The notes under the pieces were generated by a model that saw only the letters and a list, made by a program, of their open reading frames with translations, was not told where the DNA came from and did no database searches. Below are positions 42,200 through 49,067 of a stretch of DNA of 49,067 nucleotides, piece after piece. Origin of the DNA: an uncultured Erysipelotrichaceae bacterium. GTDB lineage: Bacteria > Bacillota_I > Bacilli_A > RF39 > UBA660. The position numbers and the translations under genes were made by a program. Positions within the stretch are counted from its first letter, which is position 1, and every line of letters begins with the position of its first letter. The DNA is taken from NCBI GenBank assembly GCA_902764145.1, contig CACWUS010000008.1, positions 1 to 49,067 of the forward strand, in the 5' to 3' direction.

Positions 42200-42409
42200 T
42201 TATTGATATTTTTGCATTTGTTTCATTAATTGATTAACTTGTTTTTGACTAGGATTTCTACCCATTCCTCTCATTAAAGTTTTAATCATTTCTTCATTTA
42301 TTGGTGGGTTATCTTTCAATTGTTTTTGAAAAACTCTTCTAGTTATAAAGAAACCTGCAAGTAACCCAACGATTAATCCTATAGTCAAATATAAAATGTC
42401 CATCCACAT
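42200..42409 (-). CDS. yneF: YneF family (UPF0154) small membrane protein
   Basis: A 69-residue protein with one N-terminal membrane helix (ILYLTIGLIVGLLAGFFIT), then RRVFQKQLKDNPPINEEMIK and MMRGMGRNPSQKQ-like residues reading LMRGMGRNPSQKQ, the UPF0154 signature. TAGGAGG lies 7 nt before the ATG. It sits next to the SirA-like gene, as yneF and yneE (sirA) do in Bacillus. Function unknown. Confidence 0.9.
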   Translation of the reverse strand: MWMDILYLTIGLIVGLLAGFFITRRVFQKQLKDNPPINEEMIKTLMRGMGRNPSQKQVNQLMKQMQKYQ

Positions 42410-42441
42410 AACAATTCCTCCTAGATAATTTTATCATAATA

Positions 42442-42876
42442 TTACACGTTTATGCAAGAATTATAAATTGTCTCCTCTAATAAAAAATAATCATGATTAT
42501 CAAAATCACATACAAATATATTTTTTAGTCTTCTTATATTATGAAAAAATGATGGGATGTTTTTATTAGATTTAATTTTTATATGAGAATTATTTATTAT
42601 CATTTTAGTTGTTTCATTTAAATAAAAATCATTAATTGTATGAGTATAATTATAACAAATATAATTTTCATTAGAAAGATTATTTTTTTTAATATATTCA
42701 TTAAACTCTTCCTTTTTTAATGGATTAACTAAAGTATTAAAGATATTATAACCTAAAACTATATCTTCTGTTTTTAAATAATGAATACTTTCTAATAATT
42801 CATATAATTCTTCATAATTATACTTATAATTTTTCAAAATATTATCTTTAACTTCAAATAAATAAAATGTTCTCAT
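42442..42876 (-). CDS. SirA (YneE)-like protein
   Basis: A 144-residue protein. MRTFYLFEVKDNILKNYKYN resembles the opening of the Bacillus replication inhibitor SirA (xxYYxYxIKxE). Near its end, NIFVCDFDNHDYFLLEE parallels SirA's CFLAMDFNSKRYGWLNP. Size and position next to yneF agree. SirA blocks DnaA at the onset of sporulation; whether this organism sporulates is unknown. The start at 42876 follows GGTGA by 6 nt; a TTG-initiated extension would contain that site. Similarity is weak, so this is a context-supported call. Confidence 0.5.
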   Translation of the reverse strand: MRTFYLFEVKDNILKNYKYNYEELYELLESIHYLKTEDIVLGYNIFNTLVNPLKKEEFNEYIKKNNLSNENYICYNYTHTINDFYLNETTKMIINNSHIKIKSNKNIPSFFHNIRRLKNIFVCDFDNHDYFLLEETIYNSCINV

Positions 42877-42932
42877 CTTCTTCACCAATTATATTTTAAT
42901 AAATAATTATTAAAAAATTTGTCGAAATAAAA

Positions 42933-42951
42933 AGCTTATTTAAAATAAGCT
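42933..42951 (-). terminator. Terminator of the mraZ-ftsI operon
   Basis: AGCTTAT/ATAAGCT stem with a short A/T loop, then TTTTTATTT on the minus strand; touches the ftsI stop. Confidence 0.8.
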
Positions 42952-45088
42952 ATTCATTTGTATACTTTACTTCCAAAGTTACTTCTAAATTATTATCTAC
43001 AAGAGTGTATTTTTTAGCATATCCATATCCTTCAAATGTGACACTAATATCTAATAATTTACATATTGTTTCAATATCATTTCTTGACCAGCCTTTAATA
43101 TCTGGTAAATTATATTCAGATGAGTTTGTAAGCAAAAATACTTTGCTTCCTGAATTTAATGTAATACCACTTAAAGGATATTGTTTAATAATTCTATTAC
43201 CATCTCCAATAACAATTGGATCTAATGAAAAAGTTTTAAGTAGTGACTCTATATTTGCTGTATCTTTATTTATATAACTACTAAGAGTATATGCAGAAGA
43301 CTCTTTTTCACTTTTTGTTTCATATATATTCAAATATGTTCCTACATTCTTAACTAAATTTTTAACAGCAGTTTTAATATCATTTGATTTCTTTATTTTT
43401 GATACGGCAACATAAACAATAATTTGTGGGTCATTTCCTGGGAAAGCACCTGCAAAACTTCTAACATAATTAGTACTACCTGTTAAATATCCTCCTCTAG
43501 GAGATGCAATTTGAGCAGTACCAGTTTTCCCTATTAAATCATATCCTTTTACTTTATATCCAGTACCAGTAGACATTCTAGCAGACCCATCAACTACACC
43601 TCTCATTAGTTCAATCATAGCATCTGTAGTTTCTTTACTATATACTTTTCTAATTTCTGTTCTTTTATTTTCAATTAATGTATTCCCATTACTATCTACC
43701 ACTTTTGAAACAATATATGGTTTTATCATTGTACCTTCATTTCCAAGAACACTTAGTGCTTGTAACATTTGAACTGCAGTTACTGTTATACCTTGACCAA
43801 ATGAGGCACTCGCAACTTCAGTATTATATCTAAAATTAATAATACCATTACTCTCATTAGGAAGTGAAATACCTGTTTTAGTACCAAATCCTAAATCACT
43901 ATAAAAGTCTTTTAACTTTGCTCTACCAAGCTTTAATCCTAACTTTGTTGCTGCAACATTTGAAGAGCCCATGAATCCTTCATCATATGTAATAGTTCCC
44001 CAACCATAATTATTCCAGTCTTTGATAGTCGCATCATCTACTTTAATATGTCCACTTTTATAAGTAGATTTACCATCATATATTCCTGCTTCCATAGCTG
44101 ACATAAAACTAAATATTTTCATAGTTGATCCAGGCTCATAAGTGTTTGCTACAAATGGATCATAGTAAGACTTTATTTCTAGAGTATTATTATTAAAACT
44201 AGGACTAGATGATATACCTAGTATTTCCCCTGTTTTAGCATTCATAACAGATACTGTAGCCCATTCTAATCCAGACTCTTCTAATTTAGTTCTTGCTTGC
44301 TCTGTAAACATTTGAATATTTGTATCTATTGTAAGATAAATATCATTTCCACTTGTTGCTTTCTTTTCAATACTTGGAGTACTAGTTATTTGATATCCAT
44401 ATAAATCAGACTGATATTCAATATAACCATTCTCACCAGTCAAATCATCATTAAAATAAAGTTCAAGTCCCATTTCTCCTTCATAATTACCACTATCATT
44501 TCTTCTTGCATAACCAAGAGAATATGATAAGAAGTCTCCATTAGGATAATATCTTTTAGTGCTTGAAATAAAATCAATTCCTGGAAGATCTAACGCCTCA
44601 ATTTGATCTTTAACAAGCTCAGTTATGCCCCTTCCTCCAGGACCAAGTTCTACTTGATATGGGACACTAGAAACACAATTATTACCATTTTCATCACACT
44701 TTTTAATACTAGTGTTTAATAAACCTAAAATTGTTTCCTTTTTCATATTAATAATAGTACTTAATTTTTCAGCAGTCTTCTTTTTATCAACTACATGATA
44801 TGGTCTTTTAGGATCTTTAGTTCTACTCGGTTCTAGGTATGCTATTACTGTATAACTATTTACATCTTTAGCTAATACTTCTTTTCCTTTAGAATATATA
44901 GTTCCACGAGGCGCAACAATAGTTTTTTTAACTGTATCTCTTTCAGATGCAAAATCAGCAAGAGTTTCCCCTTTAACAATAACATGACCTGTACCTATAT
45001 ATAAAAGTTTGTAAATAATGCATAAAAAAATAAAAACAACTATAATAGCAAATATTACGTTTATTTTTATTGTTCTTATTTTTTTCAC
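42950..45088 (-). CDS. ftsI: Class B penicillin-binding protein (FtsI/PBP2B/SpoVD type) with PASTA domains
   Basis: The septal DD-transpeptidase partner of FtsW. The 712 residues hold one membrane helix at about 9-28, the dimerisation domain with RGTIYSKGKEVLA, a transpeptidase domain with SxxK in EPGSTMKIFS, SxN in GSSNVAA and KTGTAQ, and two C-terminal PASTA-like repeats (about 590-645 and 650-712). The start is GTG at 45088, with GAGGTG 7 nt upstream. Third enzyme gene of the mraZ-rsmH-ftsL-ftsI operon. Confidence 0.94.
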   Translation of the reverse strand: MKKIRTIKINVIFAIIVVFIFLCIIYKLLYIGTGHVIVKGETLADFASERDTVKKTIVAPRGTIYSKGKEVLAKDVNSYTVIAYLEPSRTKDPKRPYHVVDKKKTAEKLSTIINMKKETILGLLNTSIKKCDENGNNCVSSVPYQVELGPGGRGITELVKDQIEALDLPGIDFISSTKRYYPNGDFLSYSLGYARRNDSGNYEGEMGLELYFNDDLTGENGYIEYQSDLYGYQITSTPSIEKKATSGNDIYLTIDTNIQMFTEQARTKLEESGLEWATVSVMNAKTGEILGISSSPSFNNNTLEIKSYYDPFVANTYEPGSTMKIFSFMSAMEAGIYDGKSTYKSGHIKVDDATIKDWNNYGWGTITYDEGFMGSSNVAATKLGLKLGRAKLKDFYSDLGFGTKTGISLPNESNGIINFRYNTEVASASFGQGITVTAVQMLQALSVLGNEGTMIKPYIVSKVVDSNGNTLIENKRTEIRKVYSKETTDAMIELMRGVVDGSARMSTGTGYKVKGYDLIGKTGTAQIASPRGGYLTGSTNYVRSFAGAFPGNDPQIIVYVAVSKIKKSNDIKTAVKNLVKNVGTYLNIYETKSEKESSAYTLSSYINKDTANIESLLKTFSLDPIVIGDGNRIIKQYPLSGITLNSGSKVFLLTNSSEYNLPDIKGWSRNDIETICKLLDISVTFEGYGYAKKYTLVDNNLEVTLEVKYTNE

Positions 45089-45100
45089 TATTTACACCTC

Positions 45101-45388
45101 TTACTTTGAAACTACTCTAATATTACTATTATTATACTTCAAACCAAAAGTATCTGCAACCTCCAAAGCATTATCTAATGAAGATAACTCATTTATTTTC
45201 ATTTGTATACTAGCATTTAATTGTTCTTGTGTTTGTATCTTACTCTTTAATCTTTGAAGCTCTGAGTTATGAGATTGTAATTTAGCTTGACCTATAAAAC
45301 TTGTTATAAAAGTTGCAACAACAAACAAGATGATTAATGTCATCATCATATTTTCACCTTTAAGTTTTACATATCTTTTCTTTTTCAT
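45101..45388 (-). CDS. ftsL: Cell-division protein FtsL
   Basis: A 95-residue bitopic protein: basic N-terminus, a membrane helix (MMTLIILFVVATFITSFI) and an extracellular coiled coil (LQSHNSELQRLKSKIQTQEQ, LNASIQMKINEL). It ends VADTFGLKYNNSNIRVV, the typical FtsL tail. It sits between rsmH and ftsI as in the standard dcw order, and its ATG overlaps the rsmH TGA. It forms the FtsQ-FtsL-FtsB hub with the ftsQ product encoded at 8.3 kb. Confidence 0.85.
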   Translation of the reverse strand: MKKKRYVKLKGENMMMTLIILFVVATFITSFIGQAKLQSHNSELQRLKSKIQTQEQLNASIQMKINELSSLDNALEVADTFGLKYNNSNIRVVSK

Positions 45389-46287
45389 TTTACCCTTTCT
45401 ATAACTCTTAATTTTGAACTTCTACTTCTATTATTATCGTCTAGTTCTTCATCACTAGGCGTAATTTTCACTATTTTTTTAGCTCTTGCTTTTAAATGTT
45501 CTGGAACAATTGGTAACTTTTTAGCACTTTCATCATCACTACACAATTCTTTAAATACATGAGATACTATTTTATCTTCTAGAGAGTGAAAAGAAATCAC
45601 ACATAGCCTTCCACCTACGTTTAATAAATCAAAAGCATCTCTTAGTGAACTTTCTAATATATCAAGTTCGTGATTTACTTCAATTCTTATTGCTTGAAAT
45701 ACTTTCCTAGCAGGATGTGATTTGTTTCTGTAACTAATTGGAACATTATTTTTAATTAGTTCTGCTAATTCTAATGTTGTATTAATTGGTCTATTATTAA
45801 TTATAGCTTTTGCTATTGCCTTAGCATTTTTCTCTTCTCCATATTTATAAAATATTTCTACTAACTTTTCATAACTATAATTATTTACAACATAGTGAGC
45901 ATCTAATGGATTATCTTTATCCATTCTCATATCTAATCTTGCATCTTTATGAAAACTAAATCCTCTATCTTGTTCATCAAGTTGAGGACTTGAAACGCCT
46001 AAATCAAATAGTATTCCATCTACTTTACTATTGATATATTTTTTCATATCTACAAAATTACTTTTAATAATTTTAAAATTATCTCCAATTGCAGATAATT
46101 TTTCATTTGAATACTTTATTGCTGTTTCATCTTGATCAAAGGCGAAAAGAAACCCCTTTTTATTCAATTTCTTTAATATTACGCCTGAGTGCCCTGCGTA
46201 TCCTACAGTAGCATCTATATAAGTTTTACCCTCTGACACATTTAAATATTCTATTACCTCATCTAATAAGACACTTTTATGCTTCAT
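45385..46287 (-). CDS. rsmH: 16S rRNA m4C1402 methyltransferase
   Basis: Methylates N4 of C1402 in 16S rRNA. The 300-residue SAM enzyme begins MKHKSVLLDEVIEYLNV, with YIDATVGYAGHS as the SAM loop, LFDLGVSSPQLDEQDRGFSF, and CVISFHSLEDKIV, all RsmH (MraW) hallmarks. It overlaps mraZ by 11 nt and ends on TGA inside the ftsL start. Confidence 0.97.
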   Translation of the reverse strand: MKHKSVLLDEVIEYLNVSEGKTYIDATVGYAGHSGVILKKLNKKGFLFAFDQDETAIKYSNEKLSAIGDNFKIIKSNFVDMKKYINSKVDGILFDLGVSSPQLDEQDRGFSFHKDARLDMRMDKDNPLDAHYVVNNYSYEKLVEIFYKYGEEKNAKAIAKAIINNRPINTTLELAELIKNNVPISYRNKSHPARKVFQAIRIEVNHELDILESSLRDAFDLLNVGGRLCVISFHSLEDKIVSHVFKELCSDDESAKKLPIVPEHLKARAKKIVKITPSDEELDDNNRSRSSKLRVIERVK

Positions 46288-46714
46288 ACTTATTATCGAA
46301 AATATCTTCTATCATTTCTTCTAGAGTATCTTCATTCTCTTCCATGTACTTATTAAATTCTTCTAAACTCCAAATTTCTAGTCGTTCATTTACGCCAATA
46401 ATCACACATTCTTTTTGAATATTGGCGTAATGAACTAACGGTGAGGTAATATTAATTCGACCTTGTTTATCGAATTCGGTAATAGAAGCTCCACCTATAA
46501 GAGCTCTTTCGAATGCTCTTACATTTTTTCTGGTAACTTGTAGAGTGCTAACTTTTTGCATCATTTTGTTCCATTCAACTTCAGAATAAACAAACAAGCA
46601 TTTATCAAAGCCACGAGTGACAATGAATCTTTCTCCGAGTTCACTTCTAAATTTAGAAGGAATTATTAATCGATTTTTCTCATCAATATTATGATGAAAT
46701 TCACCCATTAACAT
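46277..46714 (-). CDS. mraZ: Transcriptional regulator MraZ
   Basis: A 145-residue ring-forming DNA-binding protein of the AbrB-like swapped-hairpin fold, regulator of its own operon. MGEFHHNIDEKNRLIIPSKF and SELGERFIVTRGFDKCLFVY form the first half; a second copy of the motif is in FDKQGRINITSPLVHYANI. The start at 46714 follows GGGGTG by 7 nt and gives MLMGEF, the usual N-terminus. Four AGTG direct repeats spaced 10 bp lie directly upstream. Confidence 0.97.
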   Translation of the reverse strand: MLMGEFHHNIDEKNRLIIPSKFRSELGERFIVTRGFDKCLFVYSEVEWNKMMQKVSTLQVTRKNVRAFERALIGGASITEFDKQGRINITSPLVHYANIQKECVIIGVNERLEIWSLEEFNKYMEENEDTLEEMIEDIFDNKYEA

Positions 46715-46720
46715 ATCGGA

Positions 46721-46760
46721 GCACCCCACTTTCTACCACTTTGTTTCACTTCCTACCACT
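46721..46760 (-). promoter_or_regulatory. MraZ operator: four 10-bp-spaced repeats
   Basis: On the minus strand the 40 bases read AGTGGTAGGA, AGTGAAACAA, AGTGGTAGAA, AGTGGGGTGC. AGTG recurs exactly every 10 bp, one helical turn, as expected for the MraZ ring, and lies between the -10 box and the mraZ start. Confidence 0.9.
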
Positions 46761-46790
46761 ATATTACTATTTTTAATTGTCTTTGTAAAT
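46761..46790 (-). promoter_or_regulatory. Promoter of the mraZ operon
   Basis: TTTACA (46790-46785), 18-nt spacer, TAATAT (46766-46761); the transcript would start within the MraZ boxes. Confidence 0.65.
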
Positions 46791-46829
46791 ACTTTTTTCA
46801 CAAAATCTTGTAAAATTTTTGTCAATAAA

Positions 46830-46853
46830 AAAGAGTTTATTATCAAACTCTTT
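46830..46853 (-). terminator. Terminator of the CheD-like gene
   Basis: AAAGAGTTT/AAACTCTTT, 9 bp, 6-nt loop, then TTTATT on the minus strand. Confidence 0.85.
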
Positions 46854-46867
46854 ATAAATAACTAATA

Positions 46868-47296
46868 TTACTTTATAAGTTTTCTTATAAATGTTGGTTT
46901 ACCCTTATCCATTTCAACCATATAATACTCATGTGTTAAAAAGTTATATCCAACACTAGTCTCTTTAGATAAATTTTCAAATATATTATAAATATTATAA
47001 TGAATTTTTAGTTTATGTAATATAAATTTAATAATACTTAAATTACCAATAGATGTATGTTCTCCCACAAATATATCTATATCTTTAATTTGATTGTCAT
47101 CTTCATTACGTAATAATCTTACAAAATTGTCTATATTAATATTAGCTTGATATGATTCCACATGTAATAAAGCACTATATTTATCTTTGTGTATTAGTAT
47201 TGCTATACAAGTATGAATATCTCTAACATATCCAATTGGGTCATCTTCATTTAATATTTTATAATCACCTAATTCAACAAGAAATTTATCTTCCAT
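46868..47296 (-). CDS. CheD-like deamidase-fold protein
   Basis: A 142-residue protein that aligns by eye with CheD, the receptor glutamine deamidase. IHTCIAILIHKDKYSALLHV carries the catalytic Cys and His at CheD spacing (GLGSCVAVx...AxAHxML). DIDIFVGEHTSIGNLSIIKF matches the KIxGGAxM...IGxRNxxxV segment. Conservation is partial: the Gly-rich loops are mostly lost. No chemotaxis or flagellar gene is in the window, so the substrate is probably not a chemoreceptor. GGAGGGAG precedes the ATG. Monocistronic. Confidence 0.6.
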   Translation of the reverse strand: MEDKFLVELGDYKILNEDDPIGYVRDIHTCIAILIHKDKYSALLHVESYQANINIDNFVRLLRNEDDNQIKDIDIFVGEHTSIGNLSIIKFILHKLKIHYNIYNIFENLSKETSVGYNFLTHEYYMVEMDKGKPTFIRKLIK

Positions 47297-47329
47297 ACTC
47301 CCTCCATTTAATTGTTAATTATTCTAACA

Positions 47330-47533
47330 TTATAATTCTAAAATATCAACAACTTCTCTAACACTAATATTATTAAGAGTAGCTATATCATCAATACATA
47401 TGTTATCATTTCTCATTGACTTAACCATTGTTTTAATTTCTTCTTTATTATAATCTTCAGAATTATTTAATAAATTACTTTTTAACAATTCTAAATCAGA
47501 TATTATTTTTTCTAAGATTTCAATTGTATTTAT
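47330..47533 (-). CDS. Small HTH-like protein with no canonical start codon (ATA or ATT)
   Basis: A 67-residue frame, INTIEILEKIISDLELLKSN followed by Glu/Lys-rich helices and ending IDDIATLNNISVREVVDILE and L. The C-terminal part has the look of a helix-turn-helix. A very strong site, AAAGGAGG, lies 5 nt before ATA (47533) and 2 nt before ATT (47536). The upstream in-frame stop TAA lies just before, and no ATG, GTG or TTG occurs in frame until TTG about 15 codons in. Codon use is like the neighbours'. It fills the gap between hemW and the CheD-like gene on the same strand. Confidence 0.6.
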   Translation of the reverse strand: MNTIEILEKIISDLELLKSNLLNNSEDYNKEEIKTMVKSMRNDNICIDDIATLNNISVREVVDILEL

Positions 47534-47605
47534 AATAACCTCCTTTCCTCCCTCTAATAGTATTATTAGCTTTTAAAATATAAAAACACTTCTTTTATAA
47601 TTAAA

Positions 47606-47625
47606 AAAGTGAATTTCTTCACTTT
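47606..47625 (-). terminator. Terminator of hemW
   Basis: AAAGTGAA/TTCACTTT, 8 bp, 4-nt loop and six T on the minus strand; overlaps the hemW stop. Confidence 0.88.
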
Positions 47626-48701
47626 AAAATCATATTAATTATTTCATTCATAACATATATCTTATCTTCAGGTATAAACAAATAACCATCTTTATTAATA
47701 ATATATCCTTTATTAATCACTTCATCAAAATTAAATACTTCAAATATATTTAAATCAAATCTATTTTGGAATTCTTCTATACTTATTCCTTTAAGTTTTC
47801 TAAGACCCAACATTATTTCATTTTCCATCTCTTCTTGAGTTGAAACAAGTAATTCATTAAATCTAAATTCACCTTTTAAATACTTATTAAAGTTTCTAGT
47901 GTTTTCATATCTAATATTATTTATATACCCATGAGAACTTAATCCAAAGCCATAGTATTCATTATTATCCCAATAAGTTAAATTATGTTTACTTTCAAAA
48001 CCACTCTTAGCAAAATTACTTACTTCATAATGAACGTAACCTTTTCTTTTAAGTTTCTTACAAATATATTTATACATTTTAAAATCAAGATCTTCATTAA
48101 TCGCAGCAATTTTTTTGTTGTATAAAACAGTATGTTCTTCTAATATTAAAGAATATGTACTTATATGATTAACATCTAATTTTAATAAATTATTAACATC
48201 ACTCATAAACATATGCATTGTTTCAATAGGCAGAGCATATATTAAATCCACGTTAATATTGTTAAAGTATTTTTTAGCAAGTTTAATATTATTAATTATT
48301 TCTTCTTTTGTATGTTTACGATTTAAAAATTTAAGATTAAACTTATTGAAACTTTCAACGCCAATACTAAGTCTATTAACATTATTCTCTTTTAAAAACA
48401 TTAATAATTCTTCACATATATCATTTATATTACATTCAAAAGTAAATTCACCATCATCAGATAATTTAATTTTTTTAATAACTTTAAATAGTTTTTTTAA
48501 ATTACCAATACTTAAACAAGAAGGTGTTCCTCCTCCAATATATATTGATTTAACCGTATCGCCTTCATAGTATTCGTCTATTTCATCTTCTAAAATATCT
48601 AAATAAGCACTAGCCCATACTTCTTTATATGTAAATTTGCAAAAATCACAATAAGAACAAATACTAGTACAAAACGGAATATGTATATAAACTCCTCTCA
48701 T
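47619..48701 (-). CDS. hemW: HemW-type radical SAM protein (haem chaperone/coproporphyrinogen III oxidase-like)
   Basis: A 360-residue radical SAM enzyme. The cluster motif is CTSICSYCDFCK (CxxxCxxC plus the family's extra Cys), followed by IYIGGGTPSCL, RLSIGVESFN, VDLIYALP and the HNLTYWDNNEYYGFGLSSHG block of the HemN/HemW group. Members with this N-terminus and size are HemW, a haem-binding protein, rather than true HemN. Many anaerobic gut bacteria keep hemW without haem synthesis, so its role here is open. GAGG lies 7 nt before the ATG. Confidence 0.88.
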   Translation of the reverse strand: MRGVYIHIPFCTSICSYCDFCKFTYKEVWASAYLDILEDEIDEYYEGDTVKSIYIGGGTPSCLSIGNLKKLFKVIKKIKLSDDGEFTFECNINDICEELLMFLKENNVNRLSIGVESFNKFNLKFLNRKHTKEEIINNIKLAKKYFNNINVDLIYALPIETMHMFMSDVNNLLKLDVNHISTYSLILEEHTVLYNKKIAAINEDLDFKMYKYICKKLKRKGYVHYEVSNFAKSGFESKHNLTYWDNNEYYGFGLSSHGYINNIRYENTRNFNKYLKGEFRFNELLVSTQEEMENEIMLGLRKLKGISIEEFQNRFDLNIFEVFNFDEVINKGYIINKDGYLFIPEDKIYVMNEIINMILK

Positions 48702-48745
48702 ATTATTACCTCATCATAATTATACATTATTTTATTTCAAATTAA

Positions 48746-48766
48746 AAGTGTCTTAAATAGACACTT
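48746..48766 (-). terminator. Terminator of the surface-protein gene
   Basis: AAGTGTCT/AGACACTT, 8 bp, 5-nt loop, then TTAATTT on the minus strand. Confidence 0.8.
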
Positions 48767-49067
48767 CTATAACCCTAATGGTTTTTTACCCTTTATTGTA
48801 AATAATACTATGCTTCCTATTAATAAACCAAGTATTATTACAAAACGTCTTTCATCTCCAGTCTTTGGATTTACTACTTCTTCTGTATCATTACTTCCCA
48901 TTCCTGGTGTTGTTACTCTTGCTTCATTTGATACTATTGATTCTGTGTTTTCTTCATTACTTGCACTACTTGTTACTACATACACACTTTCCTTATTTCC
49001 TGTTGAAACTGATACATTGTAACTAAACATATATCCACTATTTGCATCTAAGTAATCTAAATCCCAT
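48767..49067 (-). CDS. C-terminal part of a sortase-anchored surface protein, cut by the window edge
   Basis: The frame is open to the right edge: it reads WDLDYLDANSGYMFSYNVSV and continues without a stop, so the ATG at 49030 is internal. About 99 residues are seen: a beta-like end, a Ser/Thr/Glu/Asn-rich linker and a cell-wall sorting signal. The signal is NPKTGDERR, a hydrophobic segment (FVIILGLLIGSIVLFTI) and a KGKK-containing tail. NPKTG is a variant of LPXTG recognised by some sortase classes. No sortase gene is in the window. Confidence 0.82.
   Translation of the reverse strand, partial: WDLDYLDANSGYMFSYNVSVSTGNKESVYVVTSSASNEENTESIVSNEARVTTPGMGSNDTEEVVNPKTGDERRFVIILGLLIGSIVLFTIKGKKPLGL

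Noticed and set aside
49028..49030. ATG at 49030 as the start of a small complete surface protein
   Set aside because: The frame stays open upstream to the window edge with protein-like sequence, so this ATG is internal and the gene is cut.

Overview
The window is very AT-rich and densely packed, with short intergenic gaps, many overlapping start/stop pairs and clear Shine-Dalgarno sites. Protein families and gene pairs are those of low-GC Bacillota (class Bacilli): rpsU-yqeY, dnaD-nth, recU-class A PBP, ylbD-ylbE, a SirA-like gene next to yneF, and a mraZ-rsmH-ftsL-ftsI block with a tyrosine T-box elsewhere. TGA is a stop codon (recU, rsmH and the RnfC-like gene end on it), so this is not the mycoplasma code, and a full peptidoglycan and division gene set is present. 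I infer an uncultured, probably host-associated, small-genome Bacilli lineage (RF39-like or Erysipelotrichia-like). No rRNA, tRNA, CRISPR array, transposase or integrase was seen.

Layout. 1-2.9 kb: start of a secreted protein, then rpmG-efp and a T-box-controlled dut-tyrS operon (minus). 3.0-6.9 kb: an orphan toxin-like nuclease domain, a plus-strand SDR plus PLP-lyase pair, a DUF2624-like gene and convergent nfo. 6.9-15.8 kb: a lone type IV prepilin, ylbD-ylbE, a lipid and envelope operon (metallophosphoesterase, plsC, AMP-ligase, plsC, murG, ftsQ), a VanY-type peptidase and rpsU-yqeY. 15.9-20.5 kb: a membrane-anchored serpin with hpt, a Nudix gene and rpsB-tsf. 20.7-23.9 kb: two paralogous cysteine-containing secreted proteins that share a C-terminal membrane module. 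24.0-34.3 kb: recU-ponA, nth-dnaD, cca, hup, a beta-lactamase-fold hydrolase and topA.

34.3-38.1 kb holds the most striking locus. Between the real ftsW and a decayed second copy of the ftsW 3' end plus promoter lies a complete type III toxin-antitoxin module. It has a promoter, two ~50-nt tandem RNA repeats whose sequence differences preserve an H-type pseudoknot, an attenuating terminator and a CptN/ToxN-like toxin gene. The ftsW gene itself has a good ribosome binding site but no ATG, GTG or TTG, and appears to start at ATT. A small gene at 47.3 kb shows the same feature.

38.2-49.1 kb: holA with an RnfC-like gene lacking Fe-S cysteines, a WG-repeat protein, DUF5662, yneF and sirA-like genes, the mraZ-rsmH-ftsL-ftsI operon with four 10-bp-spaced MraZ boxes, a CheD-like protein, hemW, and the C-terminus of a sortase-anchored surface protein.

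How the genes work together: the division and wall genes form three separate minus-strand blocks (mraZ-rsmH-ftsL-ftsI; mraY-ftsW; murG-ftsQ), supported by the class A PBP, the VanY peptidase and the phospholipid acyltransferases. Several genes that follow a terminator have a -10 box only a few bases before the ATG and no ribosome binding site, which suggests leaderless transcripts. All assignments are from reading the sequence; no database search was run.
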